DNA of 63,802 bases, from IMG/VR virus record IMGVR_UViG_3300042922_000620, positions 1 to 63,802 of that record; one strand, written 5' to 3'. The position numbers were made by a program, and so were the translations under genes. Positions 21,933 to 30,493 of this stretch are shown here, one piece after another. Position 1 is the first letter of the stretch. Each line of letters opens with the position of its first letter. The notes below the pieces were generated by a model that worked only from the letters and a program-made list of their open reading frames with translations, ran no database searches and had not been told where the DNA came from. This DNA is from a virus.

Positions 21933-23315
21933 ATGCCCTTCACGACTGACATTCCCGCGGAGAACACCGACCCGTGGTACGCGGAGATGGCCGCGGCGTG
22001 GGAGTCCCTCAGGGTGTTCATCGATGGGCTCGAGAGCGACATCGCACTCCCTCCCGACCTGTCGATCTACACCCGGTTCGTGTTCGTGACCGACGGCAAC
22101 CCGAGCCCGGCACGACCTGGCCCTCCGGGTGGGCTCGTGCTCTGGATCGACACCCGTACCACCCAGAGCACGGATCCGCCGGCGATGGGTTCGCAGGACA
22201 TCATCATCGGCGGGGCACCGGCGCCCGCGCCCGAGCCACCCACGATCATCACGACCGCGTTCAACTCGATGGTGATGAACTCTCCCTTCACGCAGCAGAT
22301 CGTCGTGGTCGGCGATCCGCCGCTCACCTTCGGAGCGACCGACCTGCCCGCGGGCCTGACGATGGGTGCCACCGGCATCGTCTCCGGCACGCCGACAGTC
22401 GCTGGCTCTGGCAGTGCATCGGTGACCGTCGAGAATGTGGCGGGCAGCGACGAGCAGGTCATCCCCTGGACGGTGGCCGCCTCGCTGTCGCCGCCTGTTC
22501 TCGGGCCGCCCACGCTCAACGAGATGACCCAGAACCAGGCGTTCACGCAGACGCTGACCAATACGGGCGGCCCCATCGCGTCGGTCAGCACACTCGGCAC
22601 CGTTCCCCCAGGACTCTCGGTGTCGCTCAATGGTGGACTGCCTGTCGTGGCCGGTACTCCCACGGGGTCGGGGGCATACTCGTTCACCGTGCGCGCGACG
22701 AACGCCGCCGGATCCGACGACCAGTTGTACACCGGCACGATCACCGCCGCCCCGCCGACCGGCTCCGCCTCCGTCTTCGGCTCGGCGAGCCCTGGTGCGG
22801 CCGACATCTACACCGACGGTGGTGGATCGCTGCGACAGGGCAACCGGTTCCAGACTGACCTGGCCGTGGTCGTCACGGGCCTCAAGTTGTGGAACCCACC
22901 GGCGGCGGACCCGACGCTGCTCGGCACCGACGTCACGGCGTACGCCTACCTGAACGACTACCAGGGCGCGCAGTTGGCCGGCTCCATCACCTGGGGCTCA
23001 ACTCCGGTGGCGACGAAGGTGCACACCGCGACGCGCGTGGCCGGGGAGTGGACGGAGATCCTGTTCGACGAGCCGATCACGCTGCCCGCGCTGACCACCA
23101 CTCCGGGCGAGAACGACGTACTCACCCTCGCGGTGCAGTACGCGGGCGGCCAGTACTACATCATCGTCCCGGGCCTGCTGGCCGATCCGATCTTCTCGGC
23201 CGCGGGGCATGTGTCGCTTTCGCAGGCGAGCGACCCCGGTCGTGGCGTGAACACGCTCATCACCGGCACCACGACTGCCTACTACGCCATCGACATCATC
23301 TTCGAGGTGCCCTGA
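21933..23315 (+). CDS. Tail-fibre-like protein with Ig-like repeats and DUF4082-like end
   Basis: 460 residues from the ATG at 21933, chosen because AGGAGA lies eight bases upstream. An N-terminal attachment region is followed by two putative Ig (He_PIG) repeats (LPAGLTMGATGIVSGTPTVA near 135, and PPGLSVSLNGGLPVVAGTP near 228), then a C-terminal domain from about 285 resembling DUF4082 (SVFGSASPGAADIYTDGG; GNRFQTDLAVVVTGLKLW). Likely host-surface binding. Its place directly after the tail tube gene is unusual. Confidence 0.75.
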   Translation: MPFTTDIPAENTDPWYAEMAAAWESLRVFIDGLESDIALPPDLSIYTRFVFVTDGNPSPARPGPPGGLVLWIDTRTTQSTDPPAMGSQDIIIGGAPAPAPEPPTIITTAFNSMVMNSPFTQQIVVVGDPPLTFGATDLPAGLTMGATGIVSGTPTVAGSGSASVTVENVAGSDEQVIPWTVAASLSPPVLGPPTLNEMTQNQAFTQTLTNTGGPIASVSTLGTVPPGLSVSLNGGLPVVAGTPTGSGAYSFTVRATNAAGSDDQLYTGTITAAPPTGSASVFGSASPGAADIYTDGGGSLRQGNRFQTDLAVVVTGLKLWNPPAADPTLLGTDVTAYAYLNDYQGAQLAGSITWGSTPVATKVHTATRVAGEWTEILFDEPITLPALTTTPGENDVLTLAVQYAGGQYYIIVPGLLADPIFSAAGHVSLSQASDPGRGVNTLITGTTTAYYAIDIIFEVP

Positions 23316-24646
23316 TGAGACTGCTCTCCCTGCGACCTGACGGCACGTTCCCACCCTCCGCGATCCCCGGAGGCTCGGTGGGTGGCACCTTCTACCCGGA
23401 GGACTATGGCGCGGTCGGCGACGGCGTGACCGACGACACGGCGGCATGGAAGGCATGCATCGCCGCAGCGATCGCGGCCGCGCCGGACCACAACTACGCC
23501 GTCACCGTGCAGGCGCAGCCCGCCGAGTACCTCATCGCGGGCGACCCGGTGCCTGGCCACGAGTACGGCAACGCACAGATCCCCATCCCGCACAACATCG
23601 GCACGAACCGCAAGATCGTCCTCACCATCCGTGGTGCAGCCGACGCCGGGGCGTTCCTGTACTGGAACCAGAACGCGCCGCAGTCGATGGGCACCGTCCT
23701 CAAGTCCACACTCGCAGACGGTGTGGACGACGCCGAGTTCGGCACCCCCTCTGTCATCGGCGGCCCGACGAACCTGGCGGACGCCCCGCAGGACACCTAC
23801 GCGACGCTTTCCAACATGCTCGTGGTTTTCGACGGCATTCAGATCCAGGTGCCCTACGCCGCCACCGCGCTCATCGGCATCGACCTCCGGCTCGTCGCGA
23901 ACGCCAGCCTGGTCACTGCGTCCGTCTTCGCGGATCGCTCGCTGAACACCGTGCCGGCCATCGGCGCCCCGACCGAGATCACCACCGCGGGCGTCTACAT
24001 GCCGCGCACCGGGAACAACGTCCGCAACACCATCGGGGCGTACACCTCCGAGGGACTCGGGATCGGGATCGCCCTCGGCGAGCACACGCAGGCGGCGTTC
24101 ATCGGCCTGGTCTACTGCAACCGCGGCGTCGTCATCCAGGGCACCGGCGGCCCGCAGTGGCCGGACGGTACGCAGCGCTACACCACACACGGTTTCCAGA
24201 TCGACCACCTGCTGGTCGAGGCGACCTACGTCTGGCTGTACAACAACGGCGCCAACGCCCAGGTGGTCATCGATCTCATGGGCGGCGAGGGCGTCACGGC
24301 GTTCACCGAGCACGTCTACGACCCCAACGACCGGCTCGTCGGCCGGATCAACTTGCTCGACATCTACCAGCAGTTCCTGACCATCAACGGGGCTGCCGGC
24401 ATGCGGATCATCAACGACCAGATCGCGCCGGGACCGCGCGCCGACCAGCCCGCCCTGACGCCCGGCGTGGAGGTGGTGAACCCGTACTACCGCGACGCGC
24501 TGGTCGGGATCACCGGCGCCGTGACGGACGTCACGATCGGCGGCGTGTCGATGGGCGCGACCCCGGGGCAGTACCTGGTTCCCAGTGGCTCGAGCATCGA
24601 GGTCGCCTCGGCGGGGACACCGGACTGGGAATGGCTGCTGCTGTGA
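23315..24646 (+). CDS. Tailspike-type beta-helix protein
   Basis: 443 residues; start overlaps the previous stop (TGATGA). FYPEDYGAVGDGVTDDTAAW at about 27-46 is the hallmark N-terminus of pectate-lyase-like right-handed beta helices in phage tailspikes, followed by many short beta repeats. It probably recognises or cleaves a host glycan. The active site cannot be assigned from sequence. Confidence 0.82.
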   Translation: MRLLSLRPDGTFPPSAIPGGSVGGTFYPEDYGAVGDGVTDDTAAWKACIAAAIAAAPDHNYAVTVQAQPAEYLIAGDPVPGHEYGNAQIPIPHNIGTNRKIVLTIRGAADAGAFLYWNQNAPQSMGTVLKSTLADGVDDAEFGTPSVIGGPTNLADAPQDTYATLSNMLVVFDGIQIQVPYAATALIGIDLRLVANASLVTASVFADRSLNTVPAIGAPTEITTAGVYMPRTGNNVRNTIGAYTSEGLGIGIALGEHTQAAFIGLVYCNRGVVIQGTGGPQWPDGTQRYTTHGFQIDHLLVEATYVWLYNNGANAQVVIDLMGGEGVTAFTEHVYDPNDRLVGRINLLDIYQQFLTINGAAGMRIINDQIAPGPRADQPALTPGVEVVNPYYRDALVGITGAVTDVTIGGVSMGATPGQYLVPSGSSIEVASAGTPDWEWLLL

Positions 24647-24680
24647 CCGAGACGGGTATCCTGAGCCCGAGGAGGTCGCG

Positions 24681-25493
24681 ATGACGATCTGTTACCCATC
24701 GACCACCGACTGGTCCTGCGCCTTCGACCAGGCCGAACTGCAGGCCCTGCGGGACGTGCCGGCATCGGCGCACAACCTCGCGGTGTCCGAGGCGTTCGCC
24801 TGGTATCTGCTGGCCTCCCTCACGGGATACCGCATTGGCGTCTGCCCGGTCACTGTGCGCCCGTGTGCGTCCCGCTGCGCCCCCAGTGGGACCTGGCTCG
24901 TCGCACCCGTTTCTCGCGCGTCCACGGCGGCCCTGGGCGGCCGCATCGGTCTGCTGAACCCCTTCATCTCGGGCGGCGTCTGGTACAACGCCTGCGGATG
25001 CCGCGATCAGTGCGAGTGCACCAACCTGCCCGCCGTGGACCTGCCCGGCCCGGTCGGCAAGATCGAGAGCGTGATGCTCGAGGGTGTCGAACTGGATCCG
25101 ACCGCATACCGCGTCGAGGACGGCTCGCGGCTGGTCCGCACGGACGGCGAGCCCTGGCCGGCATGCAACGACGGCACCTTCGAGGTGACCTACTACCGCG
25201 GGGCCGCGCCGAACATCATGATCGAGCGCGCCGCGGGCATCCTCGCCCACGAGTTCTACCTCTCCTGCGAGGGTGGCGCGTGCCGTCTGCCCAGCAACGT
25301 CGTACGCGCCTCGCGCGGAGGCGAGTCGTACGAGTTCCAGCCGACCGACTTCCCAGACGGACAGACCGACATCCCCGAGGTGAACGCGGTCATCCGCATC
25401 TACAACCCGAACGGCCTCAAGATGCCAGTCACCATGGCCTCGCCTGAGACGGTCGGCACTGGCGGAAGGATGACGACGTGGCGGCGCCGCTGA
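24681..25493 (+). CDS. Head-tail adaptor (probable)
   Basis: 270 residues, ribosome site GAGGAGG. Residues about 10-45 are helical, followed by a Cys-rich insertion (GCRDQCECTNLPAVDLPG, about 112-129) and strands VGKIESVMLEGVELDPTAYR typical of actinophage gp15/gp6-like neck adaptors. It would dock under the portal. Overlaps the next gene by 16 bases. Confidence 0.75.
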   Translation: MTICYPSTTDWSCAFDQAELQALRDVPASAHNLAVSEAFAWYLLASLTGYRIGVCPVTVRPCASRCAPSGTWLVAPVSRASTAALGGRIGLLNPFISGGVWYNACGCRDQCECTNLPAVDLPGPVGKIESVMLEGVELDPTAYRVEDGSRLVRTDGEPWPACNDGTFEVTYYRGAAPNIMIERAAGILAHEFYLSCEGGACRLPSNVVRASRGGESYEFQPTDFPDGQTDIPEVNAVIRIYNPNGLKMPVTMASPETVGTGGRMTTWRRR

Positions 25494-26017
25494 TCGATCT
25501 CGTCGATGACGCGAAGTTCTGGCCGATGCTGCAGTCGCTCGTCGACTGCATGTGCACGAGCCTGGCCGAGGCGAAGGGTCCCGCCCTCTGCTACTGCGGG
25601 CTCTACGTGGGCGACACGCAGCCGCCGCTGGGCGTCATGGACTGCAGTGGCCAGGCGTGCGGGATCGCGTGGGTGCGCCCCGTTTCGTCGTACCCCTCCT
25701 CGGCCTTCCCGGCGGCCGAGGAGGGGACGCTCGCCTCGTGCTCCGCGCCGCTGGCGATGCAGGTGGAGATCGGCGTCGCGCGCTGCATGCCGCGACCGAC
25801 TGGCAAGCAGGTGCTCGCCGACCCGCAGGAGATGTTCGACGCGGCCCGGCTGTACATGAGCGACCTACAGGCGGTCAGGAAGGCGATCGCGTGCTGCTTC
25901 GGTGACCTGCGCAAGGACCCGGCCAAGCGCTCATGGCAGCACTCGCTGGCCGAGTGGCAGCCCGTCCCCTCCGGCGCCGGCGTCTCCGGCGGCATGTGGA
26001 ACCTGTTCATCGGGTGA
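25478..26017 (+). CDS. Head-tail connector (probable)
   Basis: GTG start inside the end of the adaptor gene; 179 residues with eight cysteines, several paired in CMC and CYC. The residues VQVEIGVARC-like (MQVEIGVARCMPRPTG, about 89-104) and the C-terminal QHSLAEWQPVPSGAGVSGG fit a neck or tail-terminator-type protein. Exact neck position (stopper or terminator) is not resolved. Confidence 0.65.
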   Translation: MAAPLIDLVDDAKFWPMLQSLVDCMCTSLAEAKGPALCYCGLYVGDTQPPLGVMDCSGQACGIAWVRPVSSYPSSAFPAAEEGTLASCSAPLAMQVEIGVARCMPRPTGKQVLADPQEMFDAARLYMSDLQAVRKAIACCFGDLRKDPAKRSWQHSLAEWQPVPSGAGVSGGMWNLFIG

Positions 26018-26021
26018 TGGC

Positions 26022-26450
26022 ATGCCGCTCTCGTACCGCGTGCACGTACTGCGGCGGAACCTGACCGCGCAGTTCCAGTCGACCGGCCAGGCGGGGCGCT
26101 GGCTCGACCGCCTCGGCACCCGGATGTTCCGCGCTGCCCAGATCGAGGCGGGTCGTATCAGCCGCACCGGCACGCTGGTGCGCGGTCACCGCATGGACCC
26201 CGTGCGCGGCATCAACCAGTTCGCCTGCGACGTCCACATCTACAACATCGCTGAGCATGCCGCCTGGGTGCACGGTGGGACGATGACGCCCATCGAACCG
26301 ACGACGGCCAACAACCTGTCCGTCCCTATTGCCCGCGGCTCGACCGTGCGGCATCTCCGCAAATCAGTGCGGGGCCAGACGGCCAATCCCTGGCTGGATC
26401 GCGCGTGCGCGCGCGTGGCGCGCTCGGTCGGCGCGGTCGACTACGGATGA
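26022..26450 (+). CDS. HK97-gp10-like neck or tail-completion protein
   Basis: 142 residues from ATG 26022. A basic helical N-terminus is followed by YNIAEHAAWVHGGTMTPIEP (about 75-94), the signature-like segment of the HK97 gp10 family in which the polypeptide edges past a 'V(E/H)-GT' turn. It probably completes the head-tail junction. Palindrome 26454-26469 follows the stop. Confidence 0.75.
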   Translation: MPLSYRVHVLRRNLTAQFQSTGQAGRWLDRLGTRMFRAAQIEAGRISRTGTLVRGHRMDPVRGINQFACDVHIYNIAEHAAWVHGGTMTPIEPTTANNLSVPIARGSTVRHLRKSVRGQTANPWLDRACARVARSVGAVDYG

Positions 26451-26453
26451 GCC

Positions 26454-26469
26454 GTCCCAATCTTGGGAT
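26454..26469. repeat. Dispersed palindrome copy 8
   Basis: GTCCCAATCTTGGGAT, in the only gap between the neck genes and the tail chaperone genes. One of very few copies in the late region. Confidence 0.9.
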
Positions 26470-26516
26470 GGAACGCCGTCTAACAGTGGTACGCTGACCC
26501 CGACGAAAGGGGACTC

Positions 26517-26969
26517 ATGCTCGAGTTCACGAAGGCAGTCGAGGCGAAGGTCCGCGAGGAGGCCGATCCCGACGAGGATGTCGTGGAGGTGAACCTCTGG
26601 GGCCTCAAGGTCCAGGCTCGCCGCATGACCACCACCCAGGCCGCCCTGCTCATGGGCTCCGGCGCTCGGCCGATGAGCGAGCAGACCGCCGCGATTCTCG
26701 GCACCATCGAGGCGATGATGGGCATCCGGGCGCGACGCCACGTCCAGGAACTCATCTTCGCCGGCCAGATCGAGATGTCGGACCTGTTGGGCGGGAACGA
26801 CAGGACCGAGATGGGCGTCATCGATGCCGTGATCGAGGAGTTCACTGGCCGCCCTACCCAGCCGTCTACCGTCTCTTCGCCATCGCGGGCCACTGGTGGG
26901 CGGAGATCGACGGGCCGCTCGCCGGGCAAAGGGTCGACGCGCTCGACCTCCCCCTCCACCGATTCCTGA
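26517..26969 (+). CDS. Tail assembly chaperone, G-type product
   Basis: 150 residues; ribosome site AAAGGGG. The first 112 residues are the chaperone domain (VVEVNLWGLKVQARRMTTTQ; ILGTIEAMMGIRARRHVQEL); the last 38 (TQPSTVSSPSRATGGRRSTG) look like the out-of-use frame of the downstream half. It should assist tape-measure folding in tail assembly. See the G-T fusion entry. Confidence 0.82.
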   Translation: MLEFTKAVEAKVREEADPDEDVVEVNLWGLKVQARRMTTTQAALLMGSGARPMSEQTAAILGTIEAMMGIRARRHVQELIFAGQIEMSDLLGGNDRTEMGVIDAVIEEFTGRPTQPSTVSSPSRATGGRRSTGRSPGKGSTRSTSPSTDS

Positions 26970-27145
26970 ACCTGATCTACTCGTGGGCCGCTCAGCGGAT
27001 CGACCCCGAGCAGTACTCGAGTGTGTCGCTGTGGCGCGCAGATCTTGAGGCGCCGCTAAACGGGCGCAGACGCAAGGTCAGCGATAGAGTGGCGGCGGAA
27101 GACTTCGCCATGTTCCAGCAGGCACAGGCGGCTCTGAACGGCTGA
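26517..27145 (+). CDS. Tail assembly chaperone, G-T frameshift product
   Basis: A -1 shift moves translation into a frame that reads YPAVYRLFAIAGHWWAEIDG and continues to the TGA at 27143-27145, about 209 residues. The shift must occur at or before 26855, where the alternate frame begins the recognisable T domain. I see no canonical X-XXY-YYZ site; CCC-TAC at 26852-26857 lets only the P-site tRNA re-pair. The pair G/G-T before the tape measure is the normal siphovirus arrangement. Confidence 0.72.
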
Positions 27146-27158
27146 GAGGGGTCGGCGG

Positions 27159-30100
27159 GTGTCGAATCTAGTCGGGCGCGTGGACTTCACGGCACGCATC
27201 GACGGACGACGCACGCCGAAGGACGCCGAGAATATCGGCCGCCAGATGGGTTCGTCGGCCTCCGACGGCTTCGACGACACCTGGTCCAAGGGCTTCCGCG
27301 AATCGCTCGACAAGAACGCGCGCGCGGCGTTCGATCGCTGGCAGAAGTCCGGCAAGCAGTCCGGTGGGGCGTACGGCACCGCGTTCAGGAACTCGTACGT
27401 GCCCTACCTGCGCGACGCCGAGAAGGCGTTCGGCCGACTCCGCCTAGACCCCGGCTTCCTCGATGACCTGAACGAGAAGTTCGGGGACGCCGGGCTCGCG
27501 GCGCGCTACATGCAGGAGCGCCTGGTCGACCTCGACCGTGAGGGCAAGATCACCAACGCGACCTTCGGCGTCGCGCAGCGCCAGGTCAACGACTGGGCTG
27601 AGGCGCAGCGCCAGGCCGCGATCAACGCGAACGACCACCGCGATGCGATCGCACGGCTCCGGCTGGACGTGGAGGCGTCCGCGCAGGCGTTCCGCGACGT
27701 CGACCAGGTGCTGCAGCAGCGCGGGCAGGCACAGTACGCCGCGCAGCAGGAACGGCTCAACGCGCTGTTCCGCGACTCGGAGCGCTACACGAAGGACTTC
27801 CGAGCCGAGGTCGACGCGATGGATGCCGCGTTCGTGCGCGCATCGCAGTCGACCGACCGCTGGGCACTGTCGTGGGACTCGCTCTCGCACAACCAGCGCC
27901 AGTGGACGGCCATCATCGGCGCAGTCATCGGCGGCGCGTCCGACATCGCCGCGCTCGGCTCGCTCGCCGGCGCCGGTCTGATCGCCCTCGGCGGTGCGGC
28001 GACATCCGCCGTCGTCGGCGTCGGCACGCTCATCCCGATCATCGCGACCCTTGCGCGCGACGTCGAGGATCTGCCGGAGGATCTGCAGGGGGCAGCCACC
28101 GAGGCCCGCCAACTGGGCAGCGCCTTCCGTGTGCTCGGTGAGGAGATCACGCGCGGTGCGGTGCAGCAGGCCGGAGGCGCGTTCGTCTCGCTGCAGGGAA
28201 CCATCGCGGCACTCACCCCCGAACTGCAGGACGTCGGCGGCGTGATGGGTCGCCTGTTCGGAGATCTCGCCGAGAATCTCGAGCCCGGCGCGGAGGCATT
28301 CGAGGTCATCCGGAGCACCGCGGCCAACGCCGCACCTCAGATCGACTCGCTCGCTCGCTCCGCGGGCACCCTCGGCGTATCGCTGCTGCGCTCGTTCGAC
28401 CGAGCGAACCCCCTGGTCGAGGACTTCATCGGCTACATCGACACGCTCGTGGGCCGCTTCGACGACTTCTCGCGCTCGACCGCCTTCGACGACTGGGTCG
28501 CCCGCAGCCGCACGTCGTGGGGCGCCTTCGGCGACCTGCTGGACGAGACGGGGCGCATGCTCAACGATCTCGTCACGCCGGAGGCCATGAACCGGCTCAA
28601 CGCCTTCCTGGGCAACCTCGAAGCGTTCATGCCGCACCTCGGGCAACTGCTGGACGTCGCGGGGCGACTGGATATCTTCGGCCTCATCGCGCAGGGGCTC
28701 GCGCAACTGGGCGAGGCGCTCGAACCGCTCGCGGATCCCGTCGGAGATCTCGCCGAGGCCGTGTCGGGTGGTCTGTCGATCGCCATCGAGACCCTGGCGG
28801 ACGGCATCACCATCGTGGCCGCCGTCACGGCGCCCGCTGTCGACCTGCTCGCGGCCTTCGTGGACGTCGCCGGGGAGTCGGGTGTCATCGAGGGTGCTGC
28901 GATCGCTGTAGGGACCCTGGCGGGCGCGTTCCTGCTGCTGCGCGGCGGCGGAGCGCTCGCGGGCGCATTCGCCGCGCTGGACACCTTCACGACCAAGACC
29001 TCCTCCCTGCCGGGCGTGCTCGGCCGCGCCGAAACGAGCGTGCGCACCTTCGCTGGCCGAGCCGGAGCGCTCGGCGTGGTCGCTGGCGTGTCCGTGGCGG
29101 CCGCGTCGGGCATCCAGGCCCTCATCGAGGAACTCACGCAGTTCGATGCCAAGGCGACAGAGGCCGTCGGCGCCGGTCGCGGGCTCGTGGATGCCGGTCG
29201 GGAGATCTACGGCACGTTCCAGTTCATGGGGACCACGCTCGAGGGCACATCGGTCACCACGCAGAACCTCGCGGAGTCCCTCGATCAACTCGGCCGGCAG
29301 GGCGGCGGTCTGTGGAACCAGTTCACAGCCGGATTCCGTGGGGTCGCCGCCGAGAGTGACGCCCTGGCGCAGTCTGCAGCCGATCTGGGCGCCGTTCTGG
29401 GCCAGATGGACGCGCCACTGGCTGACCTCGCGAACTCGAACCTCCCGGCCGCTCAGGAGCAACTGCGCGCGTTCGCCGTGGAGGCTCGCGCATCGGACAC
29501 CGAGATCCTGGCGATGCTCGACTCGATGCCGAAACTCAAGGACGCGCTGATCCAGCAGGTGGAGTCCACCGGCCAGGTCGCCACGTCGCAGAACCTGCTC
29601 GCCGCGGCGCTCGGAGAGACCGACACCGCGACGCGCTCGGTCGACGAGGCCATGGCGGGTATCGAGGGGCGCAGCATCACCGCCGGGGAAGCCATCGACG
29701 GACTCGCCGACAAGATCCGCGGCTTCGGCTCGGCCACGCTGTCGACGCGGGATGCCGAGCGCGAGTTCCAGGCGTCCATCGACGACGCCACGGCGGCGCT
29801 CGCGGAGAACGGCGCGACCCTCGACATCAACACCGAGCAGGGCCGGGCCAACCAGGCAGCCATCGACGAGATCGCGCAGTCGGCGCTGGACTTCGCCGCA
29901 GCCACGTACGAGGAGACTGGCAGCATCCAGGGTGCGACGGCCGCGATCTCCGCAGGCCGAGAAGCGCTCATCCTGCAACTGCAGGCGATGGGCTACACCC
30001 GGGAGGAGGCCGAGCGATACGCCGACTCGCTGAACCTCATCCCGGAGAACATCGAGACCATCGTGAAGGCCGACACTGGGCCAGCGCAGGGCTCGGTCGA

Positions 30101-30482
30101 GGACTTCATCCGCCGCAACGCTGGCCGCCGGTTCAACATCTACATCGATGCGATCAACTCGGGCGGCGGCGGCGGGCGCAGCCAGCAGTTCATGGCGTCC
30201 GGTGGCGTCCTGACGAGCCCGACCAGCGTGGTCGCCGGTGAGGCGGGCCCGGAGGCATTCGTGCCGCTGGATCGCCCGCTGTCGCAGGTAGATCCGTCGG
30301 TGCGCTGGCTGTCGGCCATCGCACAGGGCAAGGGAGGCTACATGGCCTCCGGTGGCGTGGTCACTCGGAGTGGTCCCCAGATCACCGTGGCCGAGGGCGC
30401 TATCGTAATCAGCGGCATCCGCGACGAGCGCCGCGCCGCCAACGAGGTCATCCAGCGTCTCATCGAAGACGTCGTGGCATAG
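27159..30482 (+). CDS. Tape measure protein
   Basis: 1107 residues, GTG start after GAGAGGGG. N-terminal helical and Gln/Arg-rich; hydrophobic stretches at about 248-305 (IGAVIGGASDIAALGSLAGA) and about 580-615; C-terminal GEAGPEAFVPLD near 1027, a conserved tape-measure end. It sets tail length and may pass through the host membrane during DNA entry. About 1.1 kilo-residues predicts a tail of roughly 160 nm by the usual 1.5 angstrom per residue. Confidence 0.93.
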   Translation: MSNLVGRVDFTARIDGRRTPKDAENIGRQMGSSASDGFDDTWSKGFRESLDKNARAAFDRWQKSGKQSGGAYGTAFRNSYVPYLRDAEKAFGRLRLDPGFLDDLNEKFGDAGLAARYMQERLVDLDREGKITNATFGVAQRQVNDWAEAQRQAAINANDHRDAIARLRLDVEASAQAFRDVDQVLQQRGQAQYAAQQERLNALFRDSERYTKDFRAEVDAMDAAFVRASQSTDRWALSWDSLSHNQRQWTAIIGAVIGGASDIAALGSLAGAGLIALGGAATSAVVGVGTLIPIIATLARDVEDLPEDLQGAATEARQLGSAFRVLGEEITRGAVQQAGGAFVSLQGTIAALTPELQDVGGVMGRLFGDLAENLEPGAEAFEVIRSTAANAAPQIDSLARSAGTLGVSLLRSFDRANPLVEDFIGYIDTLVGRFDDFSRSTAFDDWVARSRTSWGAFGDLLDETGRMLNDLVTPEAMNRLNAFLGNLEAFMPHLGQLLDVAGRLDIFGLIAQGLAQLGEALEPLADPVGDLAEAVSGGLSIAIETLADGITIVAAVTAPAVDLLAAFVDVAGESGVIEGAAIAVGTLAGAFLLLRGGGALAGAFAALDTFTTKTSSLPGVLGRAETSVRTFAGRAGALGVVAGVSVAAASGIQALIEELTQFDAKATEAVGAGRGLVDAGREIYGTFQFMGTTLEGTSVTTQNLAESLDQLGRQGGGLWNQFTAGFRGVAAESDALAQSAADLGAVLGQMDAPLADLANSNLPAAQEQLRAFAVEARASDTEILAMLDSMPKLKDALIQQVESTGQVATSQNLLAAALGETDTATRSVDEAMAGIEGRSITAGEAIDGLADKIRGFGSATLSTRDAEREFQASIDDATAALAENGATLDINTEQGRANQAAIDEIAQSALDFAAATYEETGSIQGATAAISAGREALILQLQAMGYTREEAERYADSLNLIPENIETIVKADTGPAQGSVEDFIRRNAGRRFNIYIDAINSGGGGGRSQQFMASGGVLTSPTSVVAGEAGPEAFVPLDRPLSQVDPSVRWLSAIAQGKGGYMASGGVVTRSGPQITVAEGAIVISGIRDERRAANEVIQRLIEDVVA

Positions 30483-30493
30483 GAGGGAGACAC

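Noticed and set aside
26792-26798. CGGGAAC as the tail chaperone slippery site
   Set aside because: In the reading frame the codons are GGG and AAC; a -1 shift would place tRNAs on CGG and GAA with first-base mismatches.
27444-29978. An 844-codon open frame antisense to the tape measure gene
   Set aside because: High GC keeps antisense frames open; its composition is Arg/Glu/Leu-biased with no domains, and the plus-strand gene has clear tape-measure features and ribosome site.
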